Positions 36,502-45,496 of a stretch of DNA of 64,000 nt are shown one piece after another (the stretch's first letter is position 1; every line of letters begins with the position of its first letter). Origin of the DNA: JAPPFW01 sp965200835 (lineage in GTDB: Bacteria; Actinomycetota; Acidimicrobiia; Spongiisociales; Spongiisociaceae); NCBI GenBank assembly GCA_965200835.1, contig OZ241390.1, positions 682,001 to 746,000 of the forward strand, written 5' to 3'. The translations under genes were made by a program, and so were the position numbers. The notes beneath the pieces were generated by a model that worked only from the letters and a program-made list of their open reading frames with translations, did not search any database and was not told the origin of the DNA.

Positions 36502-37911
36502 TCACGTAACAAGTACCGAGCTGCTGAGGGCAGCCGACTCGGTACTCTTCACGAAGCCTCCTAACGGATGTGATCCCACATACTTGCCATCCCGAACTAT
36601 CACCTCTCCCCGCAAAAGCACTACGTCTATAGCGCCGGCCAGTACCCGTCCCTCGTATGGGTTGTAGTCGCAGTTGGTGACCTGATTGGCCACCGAGAGT
36701 AAGGTTCGAGCTTCCGGGTTGAACACGACCAGGTCGGCATCCGATCCGGGAGCTATCTCTCCCTTACGCGGGTAGAGACCGAACAACTTGGCGGCATTGG
36801 TGGAGGTGATCTCCACGAAACGGTTGAGGGAAATCCTCCCCTCAACAACACCGTGGTGGTAGAGAAGACCCATCCGCCATTCGATGCCCGGCAGACCATT
36901 GGGTATCTTGCTGAAATCTTCTCGACCCACCTGGCGTTGTCTGAAATAGAACGGGGCGTGATCCGTTCCTACCGCTTGCAAGTCTCCTACCTTCAGCCCG
37001 TTCCACAGGGGGGCATGGTGATCCCGGGAGCGGAGGGGTGGGGAGCATACATAGTTGGCACCCGAAAACCCTGGCTCAGCCAACTTGTCATCCGTTAGCA
37101 GGAGATATTGAGGACAGGTCTCCGCATAAGCTCTCACCCCCCGATCGCGAGCTTCCGCCACGGCCTGCACGGATCCGGCCGACGACATATGAACGATATA
37201 GACGGGCACTCCGGCCATCTCAGCCAGGGCAATACCCCGGCGGGTTGCCTCATCCTCAGCGAGGCTGGGGCGCGTCCGGGCATGGAATATCGGATCGGTA
37301 TCTCCCCTGGCCAGCGAGTCCTCGATAAGTGCCTCGATGGCGAATCCATTCTCGCAGTGCAGCATGATGAACCCGCCGTTCTCAGCTGTGTGCCGCATCG
37401 CCTTGAAAATCGCCCCGTCATCGAGCATCCAGGCGTTGGGATAGGCCATGAACAGCTTGAAGCTGGTGACCCCTTCGGAGATCAGCCCGTCGAGGGAGGG
37501 GAGGAGATCGTCGGGCAGATCGGTAAGGATCTGGTGGAAGGCATAGTCGACCGCCGCCTTGTCCGAGGCCCGACCGTGCCACTCCTCCAACGAGGACCGA
37601 GGATCGGTTCCTTTCTCCTGGATGGCGAAGTCAATGATCGTGGTGGTTCCGCCCACGGCCGCTGCCCTGGTCCCCGAGTCGAAGTCGTCGGAGATCACCG
37701 TACCCGCCACCGGCGTGTCTAGATGGGTATGGGGATCCACACCACCGGGGAACACCAAGCGACCCGAGGCATTCACGACTTGATCGGCTTCCAACCCCTC
37801 GAAGGAGCCGATTGCGCGCACCCGGCCACCGTCGATGAGGATGTCTGACACATAGTCCTGGGTGGACGTAATAATTCGCCCACCCTCGACCAGCAACCTC
37901 ATCCCGGGCAC
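36502..37911 (-). CDS. hydA: Dihydropyrimidinase (D-hydantoinase)
   Basis: This zinc amidohydrolase of 469 residues hydrolyses the cyclic amide bond of dihydropyrimidines or hydantoins. The binuclear site is intact: DPHTHLDTP (HxH), the carboxylated-lysine segment VTSFKLFMAYPNAW, LHCENG, YIVHMSSAGS and the Asp in GTDHAPF. The frame starts at ATG 37911; a second ATG three codons later is possible. It sits between the molybdenum hydroxylase large subunit (upstream, 109 bases) and the nitrilase-family N-carbamoylase (downstream), giving a ring oxidation, ring opening and decarbamoylation order. Confidence 0.93.
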   Translation of the reverse strand: MPGMRLLVEGGRIITSTQDYVSDILIDGGRVRAIGSFEGLEADQVVNASGRLVFPGGVDPHTHLDTPVAGTVISDDFDSGTRAAAVGGTTTIIDFAIQEKGTDPRSSLEEWHGRASDKAAVDYAFHQILTDLPDDLLPSLDGLISEGVTSFKLFMAYPNAWMLDDGAIFKAMRHTAENGGFIMLHCENGFAIEALIEDSLARGDTDPIFHARTRPSLAEDEATRRGIALAEMAGVPVYIVHMSSAGSVQAVAEARDRGVRAYAETCPQYLLLTDDKLAEPGFSGANYVCSPPLRSRDHHAPLWNGLKVGDLQAVGTDHAPFYFRQRQVGREDFSKIPNGLPGIEWRMGLLYHHGVVEGRISLNRFVEITSTNAAKLFGLYPRKGEIAPGSDADLVVFNPEARTLLSVANQVTNCDYNPYEGRVLAGAIDVVLLRGEVIVRDGKYVGSHPLGGFVKSTESAALSSSVLVT

Positions 37912-38020
37912 CCTGACAGACCAGTGATTACCCGATCTCGCTCACGAGCGAGCCCGCAACCTATCCGATCCGCGATCGGACGCATCATCGCCGGCCGTGT
38001 GCTTGCAACTCTGCTCCGTA

Positions 38021-40399
38021 TCAGCTGTTACCGGCCTCCGCTATCAGTGCCCACAGGCGGCTGGGAGTGATCGGCGTCTGATCGACTTCCACCCCGAGGT
38101 GGGAAAGAGCGTCGCCTATGGCGTTGGCCAGAGCAGGCGCAGCCGGGAAACACCCTGCCTCACCCATCCCCTTGAAACCACCTTCGGTGTGAGGCGAAGG
38201 GGTAACCAGGTGATGTATCTCGAAGTCCGGTAGATCGGTGAAGGACGGGAGCAGGTAGTCCATCAGGGAGGACGAAAGGAGCTGACCCGTCTCGTCGTCG
38301 TACACGAACTCTTCGAGCATCGCACCTCCCAGACCCTGCGCGAGAGCGCCATGGATCTGGCCTTCGACCAAGAGCGGGTTGATCACGGTCCCGCAATCGT
38401 CGACCACCACGTAGTTGACCCACTTGATCTTTCCGGTGTCAATGTCAACGTCCACCACTGCCACATGCGTACCGTACGCGGTGGTGAAGTTAGCCGGATC
38501 GTACACATAGGTAGCCTCAAGGCCGGGCTGATCCCCTTCCGGAATCTTGTGTGCCCAGTAGGCTTGCTGGGCAACCTCACCAAGGCTCAGGGAACGCATC
38601 TCCTCAGCCCCTTTGACCGATATACGGCCCTCGCTATAGGCAACATCCTCGGGATCGGCTTCTAGCAGGCCTGCTCCGATACGTACCGCCTTGGCCTTGA
38701 TCTCCTCGATCGCCTTGATGATGGCAACCGCGGCAACATTCGACCGGCTTCCTGCCGAACCGAAGCCTGTGTAGGGGGTTTGATCCGTGTCCCCCCACAC
38801 GACGCGCACATTAGAGAGGTCGATCCCGAGATGATCCGCAGCCACCTGAGCCAAGGTGGTCTCAGTGCCCTGACCCATCGGGATCATCCCCGTGTAGAGG
38901 GTGGCCCGGCCGTGGGGGTCGATCTTCACGGTAGAACCTTCGTACCCGCCTGTGTAGTAGTCGAGTATTCCCAGAATGGCCGAAGGGCCGAACCCTGACA
39001 CATGGATATAAGAGCCGATCCCCACACCACGATAGATACCCTGGCTTCTCAACTCCTCTTGCTCTTCACGCAGCCGGTCGTATTCGACCGCCTCCAGAGC
39101 CTTGGCCAGTGCTGCTGGGTAGTTCCCACTGTCGTACACACCGCCACCCGGACTGAAATATGGGAACTCATCGGCCTGGATCATGTTCCTGCGACGGAGC
39201 TCGGCCGGGTCCATCCCGAGCCTACGGGCCATCTTGTCCATCATCCGCTCGATACCGAACATCCCCTCCGGACCGCCGAAGCCACGGAAGGTGCTGTTCG
39301 GTGTCTTGTTGGTTGCGACACCTAATATATTGCAGTGGTAGTTGGCGATCTTGTACTGGTTGAGTGCGGCGGCGCCGGTAACCCAGGCTGGCCCGATCCC
39401 GACACTGTGGAGGTGAGCACCCTGATCGCTGAGCACCCGTCCCTTGAAGCCAAGAATGGTCCCGTCGGCCTTGGCTGCTAGATGCCACTCCTGGACCTGC
39501 TCACGACCATGGACCGTGGCCTGGAGTGACTCTCGACGATCCTCTATCCACTTCACAGGCCGCCGCAGTTTCATCGCCGCTAGCGAAACGAGGATGTCCT
39601 CGGGGTAACGATCCCACTTGTTTCCGAAAGCGCCACCGATATTGGGAGTGAGGATCCGGATCGAGGTCTCCGGGATCCCGAGAGCGGCGGCCAGCTCCGT
39701 ACGCAGGAGATGGGCAACCTGACTCTCGGAGTGGAGGATCAGTGTCTGGCGCAGGTCGTCCCACTCCGCCACTAATCCGCGGGTCTCCAGCGGGACCCCC
39801 GAGTAACGGCCGACCCGGAACTTACCCGACACCACCTCGTCCGCCTCTTCGAAAGCTGCCCCGACGTCTCCGGCCACCCCGAGCGCGTTGATACCGGGGA
39901 AGGTGTAGTCGATGATGACATTGTCGCCCATGGATTCATTGATGACCGGAGCGCCCTCCGCCACCGCAGCCTCCACGTCGACCACGTGGTCGAGAACCTC
40001 GTAGTCCACATCGATGAGATCGAGAGCATCCTCGGCTATGTAGCGCGAGTCGGCAACCACCGCCGCCACCGGCTCACCCACGTAGCGGACCTTGCCGGGT
40101 CCGAAGGCGGGAGTGTCCGACTGCTTCTGTCCAGGCAACCGCCAGATGGTCGGGAAAGCTCCGATGCCTTCCAGGTCGGCGGCCGTCAATACGCAGTGCA
40201 CGCCTTCGAGGGCCTTCGCCGCCGATGTATCGATCCCGTCGACCCTTGCGTGAGCAAAAGGGCTCCGTAGGACAGCCATATGCAGGGTTCCTGCCGGTTC
40301 GATGTCCGCAATGAACCGGCCGCGGCCACGAATCAGGGATGCATCCTCCCGACGCGGCGCCGAAACGCCGATCCATCTGCTCTCTTGTGTCATCGTCAT
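38021..40399 (-). CDS. Molybdenum hydroxylase large (Mo-binding) subunit, xanthine dehydrogenase type
   Basis: The 792-residue subunit binds the molybdopterin cofactor and oxidises an aldehyde or N-heterocycle with water. It begins with GVSAPRREDASLIRGRGRFIADIEPAGTLHMAVLRSPFAHARV, and has GGAFGNKWDRYPEDILVSLAA, STFRGFGGPEGMFGIE, GQGTETTLAQVAADHLGI and the catalytic-Glu end GGFKGMGEAGCFPAAPALANAI. The FRGFGGPEG loop is the xanthine dehydrogenase kind, not the CoxL form I loop (AYRCSFR), so true carbon monoxide dehydrogenase is unlikely. It overlaps the FeS subunit stop by four bases. Neighbouring hydantoinase and N-carbamoylase genes suggest a heterocyclic substrate (inference). The final GMGE lies 70 residues from the C-terminus, as usual. 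Confidence 0.9.
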   Translation of the reverse strand: MTMTQESRWIGVSAPRREDASLIRGRGRFIADIEPAGTLHMAVLRSPFAHARVDGIDTSAAKALEGVHCVLTAADLEGIGAFPTIWRLPGQKQSDTPAFGPGKVRYVGEPVAAVVADSRYIAEDALDLIDVDYEVLDHVVDVEAAVAEGAPVINESMGDNVIIDYTFPGINALGVAGDVGAAFEEADEVVSGKFRVGRYSGVPLETRGLVAEWDDLRQTLILHSESQVAHLLRTELAAALGIPETSIRILTPNIGGAFGNKWDRYPEDILVSLAAMKLRRPVKWIEDRRESLQATVHGREQVQEWHLAAKADGTILGFKGRVLSDQGAHLHSVGIGPAWVTGAAALNQYKIANYHCNILGVATNKTPNSTFRGFGGPEGMFGIERMMDKMARRLGMDPAELRRRNMIQADEFPYFSPGGGVYDSGNYPAALAKALEAVEYDRLREEQEELRSQGIYRGVGIGSYIHVSGFGPSAILGILDYYTGGYEGSTVKIDPHGRATLYTGMIPMGQGTETTLAQVAADHLGIDLSNVRVVWGDTDQTPYTGFGSAGSRSNVAAVAIIKAIEEIKAKAVRIGAGLLEADPEDVAYSEGRISVKGAEEMRSLSLGEVAQQAYWAHKIPEGDQPGLEATYVYDPANFTTAYGTHVAVVDVDIDTGKIKWVNYVVVDDCGTVINPLLVEGQIHGALAQGLGGAMLEEFVYDDETGQLLSSSLMDYLLPSFTDLPDFEIHHLVTPSPHTEGGFKGMGEAGCFPAAPALANAIGDALSHLGVEVDQTPITPSRLWALIAEAGNS

Positions 40400-40887
40400 G
40401 CGCTCACCCCTCCCTCGGACATCATGGCTGCGGCAGCCTGAACCGAGTCGACGATCTTCTGATAGCCGGTACAGCGGCAGATATTGCCGCCCATTTCGTC
40501 ACGTATCTGCTGGCGGCTCGGGTCAGGGTTACGAGACAGGACATCGATGCCGGCCAGGATCATTCCTGGGGTGCAGAACCCGCATTGAAGCCCGTGATAC
40601 TCGGAGAAGGCTGTCTGCATCGGGTGCAACTCATCGCCCTGGCCTACTCCCTCGATGGTGGTGATCTCGGCACCGCCGGCCTGGGCCGCAAAGAGCAGGC
40701 ACGATCGAACCACTTCGCCATCGAACAGGATGGTGCAGGCACCGCATACACCATGTTCACAACCGAGGTGGGTTCCGGTCAGTCCTAGATCCTCCCGGAT
40801 GGCGTCAGCCAGAGTCTTACGGCCTTCGGCCGAAATCGTCGCCGTTGCACCGTTGACTTTGAGCGTGACAGTGTGCGTTTCAGCCAT
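40396..40887 (-). CDS. Molybdenum hydroxylase [2Fe-2S] subunit
   Basis: The 163-residue protein carries both iron-sulfur clusters of the xanthine dehydrogenase family. The plant-type N-terminal cluster is in GCEHGVCGACTILFDGEVVRSC and the second in GLQCGFCTPGMIL with NICRCTGY. ATG 40887 is preceded by CAGGAGG six bases upstream; the ATG five codons earlier precedes this site. It overlaps both neighbours (start inside the FAD subunit's end, stop overlapping the Mo-subunit start), typical of a co-translated three-subunit enzyme. Confidence 0.95.
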   Translation of the reverse strand: MAETHTVTLKVNGATATISAEGRKTLADAIREDLGLTGTHLGCEHGVCGACTILFDGEVVRSCLLFAAQAGGAEITTIEGVGQGDELHPMQTAFSEYHGLQCGFCTPGMILAGIDVLSRNPDPSRQQIRDEMGGNICRCTGYQKIVDSVQAAAAMMSEGGVSA

Positions 40888-41752
40888 TCTCGCCTCCTGC
40901 ATTACCGGCCGCCTCTGCCAAGGCCCGCTCGGTCAAAACTTTGATCAGATGACTTCGATACTCGCCAGTCCCATGGACGTCGGAGGTGGTGGGAAAGTCC
41001 GCCATTGCGGAAGCTCCGGCAGCGGTGATAGCGGCATCGTTCGCTTCCATGCCTGTAATGGCGGCCTCCGCGGTCGGGAGGCGGGTGGCATGAACGCCAC
41101 CGAACGCGGCAACGGCGGCTTCCTGGACGGTTGACCCATCCATCGATAACACGGCGGCCACCCCGGCAAGCGCGAAGTCGCCGTGACGGCGGGCAAATTC
41201 CTGGAATCCGAACCCGCTCAAGCTCGATGCGGCCGGGATCAGGACCTCGGTCAGGAGCTCGTCATGTCCCAGCGTGGTTTCGAAGAACCGGTCCTCAAGG
41301 AGGCTCTGGAGCGTCATGACCCGCTCACCGCGCGCCGACCGAGCAGTCACTTCGGCTCCCAACGCCAGCAGAAGAGCGGGTAGCTCGGCCGCCGGATCGT
41401 TGTGGACGAGTGATCCACCGATCGTTCCTCTGTTACGTATCGCCCGATGGCCAATGTAGGACACGGCTCTGGGAATGATCGGGTGAGCCTCCCCTATCTC
41501 GTTCGACTCGCCGATGGTGGTCAGTCGAGTCATGGCTCCGATTCGTATCGATCCGTTGGCTGAGATATGCGAAAGGGAATCGAGCCCGTTGATGTCGACT
41601 AGGTGAGCAGGCCTGGCTAGGCGGAAGTTCATCATAGGAACCAGGCTCTGCCCGCCGGCCAGTATCTTGGCCTCCGACCCGTGTTCAGCCAGAAGATCGA
41701 GTGCTTCCCCGATGCTTTCCGGTTCCGAGTATCTGAAAACCGCTGGTTTCAC
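40880..41752 (-). CDS. Molybdenum hydroxylase FAD-binding subunit
   Basis: The 290-residue subunit passes electrons from the FeS centres to an acceptor through FAD. Motifs of this FAD family are AKILAGGQSLVPMMNFRLARPAHLVDI, the pyrophosphate/isoalloxazine segment HRAIRNRGTIGGSLVHNDPAAELPA and HDELLTEVLIPA. I chose GTG 41752, which follows CAGGAGG with suitable spacing, over the open-frame start at 41839, whose first residues are not family-like. It is the first gene of the six-gene minus-strand operon (41752 to 34791). Confidence 0.93.
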   Translation of the reverse strand: MKPAVFRYSEPESIGEALDLLAEHGSEAKILAGGQSLVPMMNFRLARPAHLVDINGLDSLSHISANGSIRIGAMTRLTTIGESNEIGEAHPIIPRAVSYIGHRAIRNRGTIGGSLVHNDPAAELPALLLALGAEVTARSARGERVMTLQSLLEDRFFETTLGHDELLTEVLIPAASSLSGFGFQEFARRHGDFALAGVAAVLSMDGSTVQEAAVAAFGGVHATRLPTAEAAITGMEANDAAITAAGASAMADFPTTSDVHGTGEYRSHLIKVLTERALAEAAGNAGGENG

Positions 41753-42173
41753 TGGCGATTCACCTCCTGGGTGACGGCGATCTATTGGGGACCTGTGCCG
41801 CTTCCGCCGTCCCGGAGATACTAGACACCGTGATATCACGCTCGCGGGTCGGTGATGCCCCTAGCGAGTAGGACGGTGCGGAAACCCGCCGAGGCGGAGG
41901 GCGGGCATGAATTGAGAACCGTCCCGTTATGTGGCCACCCGGACCCGTCGACGACAAGTAACCACATCTCGCTCCGCGCGGCCTCCAGAAACTCACCAGG
42001 TCCATTCCGTCCGATGGCCCAGTAGTCCCGACGGCTATCGCCCAATGTAGAGGTTTTTCGCGCTGTCTGCGCCCCCTTATTTTGTCCCTTCGGGACCTCC
42101 CGCCCAATGGCTTCAGCAAACACCGCCTACTACTAAACCCGAGCCCTCCGGATAGCGTGACCCCAACCGATAG
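41753..42173. other. Intergenic region upstream of Mo hydroxylase operon
   Basis: Bases 41754-41768 hold the Mo hydroxylase ribosome-binding site. The rest separates the operon from the partial gene copy at 42174. It contains T- and C-rich stretches near 42050-42090, but no gene or clear promoter that I can define. Confidence 0.35.
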
Positions 42174-42451
42174 ATGTCAGACAATCACGACGACTTCGGG
42201 GGACTGGCCCGGGACTTCGTGCCCTCTCTCACAGACGCCAGGCGTTGGCAGCGGTCGGAAAGCTGTCCCTTGGAATGCTTGCGGCCGCATGTGGGGCAGG
42301 CGCTGGCTCTGCAACGCAACCAGCCGAAGGCGTTGCAAGTGCATCTAGTGCTGCTGCGACGACGACCAACCCTTCGGAAGTCAGGGAAACAACACCAGGC
42401 TCAACGACAACTGCAGTCCGGACCCCCGACACCGAGCCGACCAATGGACCC
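42174..42451 (+). pseudogene. Partial copy of intradiol-dioxygenase lipoprotein gene
   Basis: This segment is nearly identical to 44555-44820, then jumps to sequence matching 44930-44941, so it lacks about 109 bases. It ends where similarity stops at 42451. Early in the copy a base is missing (CTCTCACAG versus CTCTCAACAG), which shifts the frame, so the Tat signal sequence cannot be made. It is a recent, non-functional duplication of the gene's 5' end, 2.4 kb from the intact gene, with the broken SLH-amidase gene between. Confidence 0.85.
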
Positions 42452-42467
42452 CTCGGCTCCTAGGCGG

Positions 42468-42491
42468 CCCTCGGCCCGAGTCAGCCGAGGG
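42468..42491. terminator. Hairpin between partial copy and amidase gene
   Basis: CCCTCGGC (42468-42475) and its exact complement GCCGAGGG (42484-42491) form an 8-bp stem with an 8-base loop. There is no T-run, so it is at most a weak terminator for the minus-strand gene ending at 42593. Confidence 0.4.
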
Positions 42492-42592
42492 TGCCTGCCG
42501 CGGGGGTTATTCCCCGGGGGGTCCTGGCAGCGGGCGGGGCTTCAACGCTGCTGGCGCCCCGAGGTCGGGGGTGCCGGGTTTGACCGCGGGGG

Positions 42593-44333
42593 TCATTCGA
42601 GGGGGGTTTCCTGGCAGCGGGTTGGAGCTCTTACGGGGTTGAAGACGCGGGTGTTCACGGGAACCCCCGTCGGGGCCGGGTCGCCGCTCAGGTAGGACTC
42701 GAGGGCGTCAGCGGTGGCGGTAGCTGCCACCTCGATGTAAGCGTCAGTGGCGAACAGCGCAGCCTCGGACTTGTTGGAGAGGTAGCCGTACTCGAACAGC
42801 ACGGCGGTGACGTTCGGCCTGCGGATCATGCCGTAGGCGTCGGGATCGCCCGACGCCGGGACAAGGCGGTAGGGCAGCAGCACTCGCAGCACGCCGGCGT
42901 TGCTGGCGCGGCTCCAGGAGATGCCATCGAAGTCGCTCAGGGCCGCTGTGATCTCGGTGTAGAGCAGTCCGCCGAGACGCGCCGAGTCGGCATCAGGCTC
43001 AGCACGGGTAACCGACTGCACGAACACCTCGCTGCCCGGCGTACTGCCGGTCCGCAGTGTCGGAGCATTGTGGTGAATCGAGACCAAAGCGTCGGCCCCC
43101 AGGGCGTCGGCGAACGCGGCGCGCTGCGGCAGGAGAATCGAGTAATCGCCGGTTCGGGTCAGCACCGCCGAGATACCCCGATCAGTGAGCTTCGCGACCA
43201 CTGCCTTACCCAGGGTCAGGTTGAGGTGGCGCTCCTTCAGGCCGTTGGGCCCGAGGGCGCCGGAGTCGTACCTGCCGCCGTGACCCGGGTCGATTACCAC
43301 CTGGGTCTGGTAGATGGGCGTTCCTCCGCTCAGCTTGGCGGTGGTGCCGCACGGCGTGCGCACCGCGTAGACGTCGCCGTCATGGTGGAGAATCGGCACC
43401 GGCACCCCCGTCGCTGAGATCAGACCCAGAGGCGGACCCTGCTGCGGCTCGGCCACGCCCTGGTCGGGACCGGAGTCGGAGTCGGCGTGCCCAGCGCCCT
43501 CGTCTGATGCCTCCGGTGGACCGGCGCAGGCACCGGTCGGGGCGGCGGTGGTGCAATGTCGAGCCTGGGTGTGGGCGGGGCAGCCTGCGCCAGGAGTGTG
43601 GCCGCCTGGGCTCTGGTCAGAGCGCGCTCCGGTGAGAACTCGCCCTCGCCGGTGCCCCGTGTGATCCCGTTGGCGGCTGCCCAGCCGATCGCCTCGTCAG
43701 CCCAGTGCCCGACCTCAACGTCGCTGAAGATGTCCGATCCGAGAGGATTCGCGTCGTCCGTGGACATGCCCAAGCCGAGCGGATCGTCGTCGCCGAGGGA
43801 GTCGTCCGAGTCGAGAGGATCGTCGGAGGCCGGGCTGTCACTTAGGCGCGCCCGGAGCAGCAGCGTGACCTTGCCGGCTCTGGTCAGGGTGCGGTCGGGT
43901 GAGAACTCGTTGTTGCCGGTGCCCCGTGTGATCCCGTTGGCGGCTGCCCAGCCGATCGCCTCGTCTGCCCAATGCCCGACCTCGACATCGGTGAAGGTGT
44001 CCGAGCGACGGACACGCTGTGCTCCGTGGCGTAGAGCTTGTAGAGGTAGTACACCGCATAGGCGCGCGTCTCGACCAGGTTCGGAGAAAAGTTCCCGTCC
44101 TCGGTCCCCGAGACGATCCCGTTGGCGGCTGCCCAGCCGATCGCGTCCTCAGCCCAGTGCCCCTCCTCGACGTCAGGAAACGTCTCCGACCCCCGGATCG
44201 GCGCCGACCGGACGTCCGGCCCCGTATGCGCCTCCGCCGACGGCGTCGCCGAAGCCAGCAAACCCGCGACAACACAGACCACTACACCCAGCCGCAAGAT
44301 GCCGAGGTTAGCGCCGCCCTCCCCGTCGCTCAC
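42593..44333 (-). pseudogene. SLH-domain N-acetylmuramoyl-L-alanine amidase, frameshifted
   Basis: Three frames combine to one exported wall hydrolase. From ATG 44333: a signal peptide (LGVVVCVVAGLLASATPSAEA) and a first SLH repeat (FPDVEEGHWAEDAIGWAAANGIVSGTEDGNFSPN). Near 44010 the frame changes to one with two more SLH repeats (FTDVEVGHWADEAIG, FSDVEVGHWADEAIG), then an acidic linker. Near 43550 it changes again to a linker (EASDEGAGHADSDSG) and an Amidase_3 domain: VVIDPGHGGRYDSGALG, LTRTGDYSILLPQRAAFAD, ALVSIHHNAP and VTAVLFEYGYLSNKSEA, with the Zn ligands (HGG, E of ERHL, HHN) and catalytic Glu intact. The domain from 43456 could be made alone, but without export signal. Two breaks suggest loss or sequence error. 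Confidence 0.8.
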
Positions 44334-44554
44334 AGCCCCGCAGCACCGCCCACAACCCTACGGAAACCGTGCACAACCTAGAAGTGACGCCGAATGACGA
44401 GGTCAGAGGCCACTTTGCGAAGTGCGTACGAGGTCGTTGTCGGAAACAGAACGGCAGGTTTCGAGCACAACTTGCGCGCACAACCTGGCAAGGTGTGACA
44501 GAGTGCTATGCATGTGGCATAACAAACTAGTAGCGCGAATGGATCGCAAGTTAG

Positions 44555-45496
44555 ATGTCAGACAATCACGACGACTTCGGTGGACTGGCCCGGGACTTCG
44601 GGCCCGCTCTCAACAGACGCCAGGCGTTGGCAGCGTTCGGAAAGCTGTCCCTTGGAATGCTTGCGGCCGCATGTGGGGCAAGCGCTGGCTCTGCAACACA
44701 ACCAGCCGAAGTCGTTGCAAGTGCATCTAGCGCTGCTGCGACGACGACGAACCCTTCGGAAGTCAGGGAGACAACAGCAGGCTCAACGACAACTGCAGTC
44801 CGGACCCCCGACACCGAGCCTCCCAACGCAGACACCGTAACCACAACGTCGATACCGGAGCCGGTGGTTGCTCACCAGCCCGGCCCAGAGATTCCCAGCG
44901 AGACGGGCGGTCCGTTCCCCGCCGACGGTACCAATGGACCCAATGTGCTGACAATCGAGGACATCCTCCGACGTGACATCACATCGAGCATCGGTGGTTT
45001 GAGCGGTGTCGCCATTGGAGTGCCTGCAGAAATCGAGATGACCGTGATCGACGCTCGCACAGCCGCACCGCTCGTGGGTGCGGCGGTCTACATGTGGCAC
45101 TGCACCGCCGACGGTCGCTACTCGTTGTATGAGATCGCCGACCAGAACTACCTGCGAGGGGTTCAGCAGGCTGACTCCGCTGGCAGATGTGGCTTCACGA
45201 CGATCTTTCCAGGGTGTTATCGAGGTCGCTGGCCACACTGCCACCTCGAGATATTCACGAGTCTCGACGCCGCCGCCGGCGGCGACCAGCCGCTCAAGAC
45301 CACACAGTTGGCCTTGCCACAAGCGCCATGCGAGGTCGTATACGGCGAGTCCGCGTACGGCAGAAGCCTAAGCAACCTGAGTTCGCTCTCGTTGCAGCGC
45401 GACGGCGTCTTCAGAGACAGTTGGGAATCACAACTCGCCACGGTGATCGGCGACATCGATAACGGCTACACAGCCTCCCTCACCATGCGCATCTAG
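44555..45496 (+). CDS. Tat-exported lipoprotein of intradiol ring-cleavage dioxygenase family
   Basis: The 313-residue product has a Tat signal (NRRQALAAFGKLSLG) ending in a lipobox MLAAAC, a Thr/Ala-rich linker to about residue 95, and a dioxygenase-like domain. ETGGPFPADGTNGPN and ILRRDI-SSIGG match the family's usual entry, and the non-haem Fe(III) ligands appear as Tyr in WHCTADGRYSLY, Tyr in FPGCYRGR and two His in RWPHCHLEIF, with YLRGVQQADSAG between. Cleavage of catechol-type compounds outside the cell membrane is the likely chemistry; the substrate is unknown. A partial copy lies at 42174-42451. Its composition is less GC-rich than most neighbours, which may mean transfer. Confidence 0.87.
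   Translation: MSDNHDDFGGLARDFGPALNRRQALAAFGKLSLGMLAAACGASAGSATQPAEVVASASSAAATTTNPSEVRETTAGSTTTAVRTPDTEPPNADTVTTTSIPEPVVAHQPGPEIPSETGGPFPADGTNGPNVLTIEDILRRDITSSIGGLSGVAIGVPAEIEMTVIDARTAAPLVGAAVYMWHCTADGRYSLYEIADQNYLRGVQQADSAGRCGFTTIFPGCYRGRWPHCHLEIFTSLDAAAGGDQPLKTTQLALPQAPCEVVYGESAYGRSLSNLSSLSLQRDGVFRDSWESQLATVIGDIDNGYTASLTMRI

Noticed and set aside
38021..41752. Carbon monoxide dehydrogenase assignment for the Mo hydroxylase
   Set aside because: The active-site loop reads FRGFGGPEG, the xanthine dehydrogenase kind, and not the CoxL form I motif.
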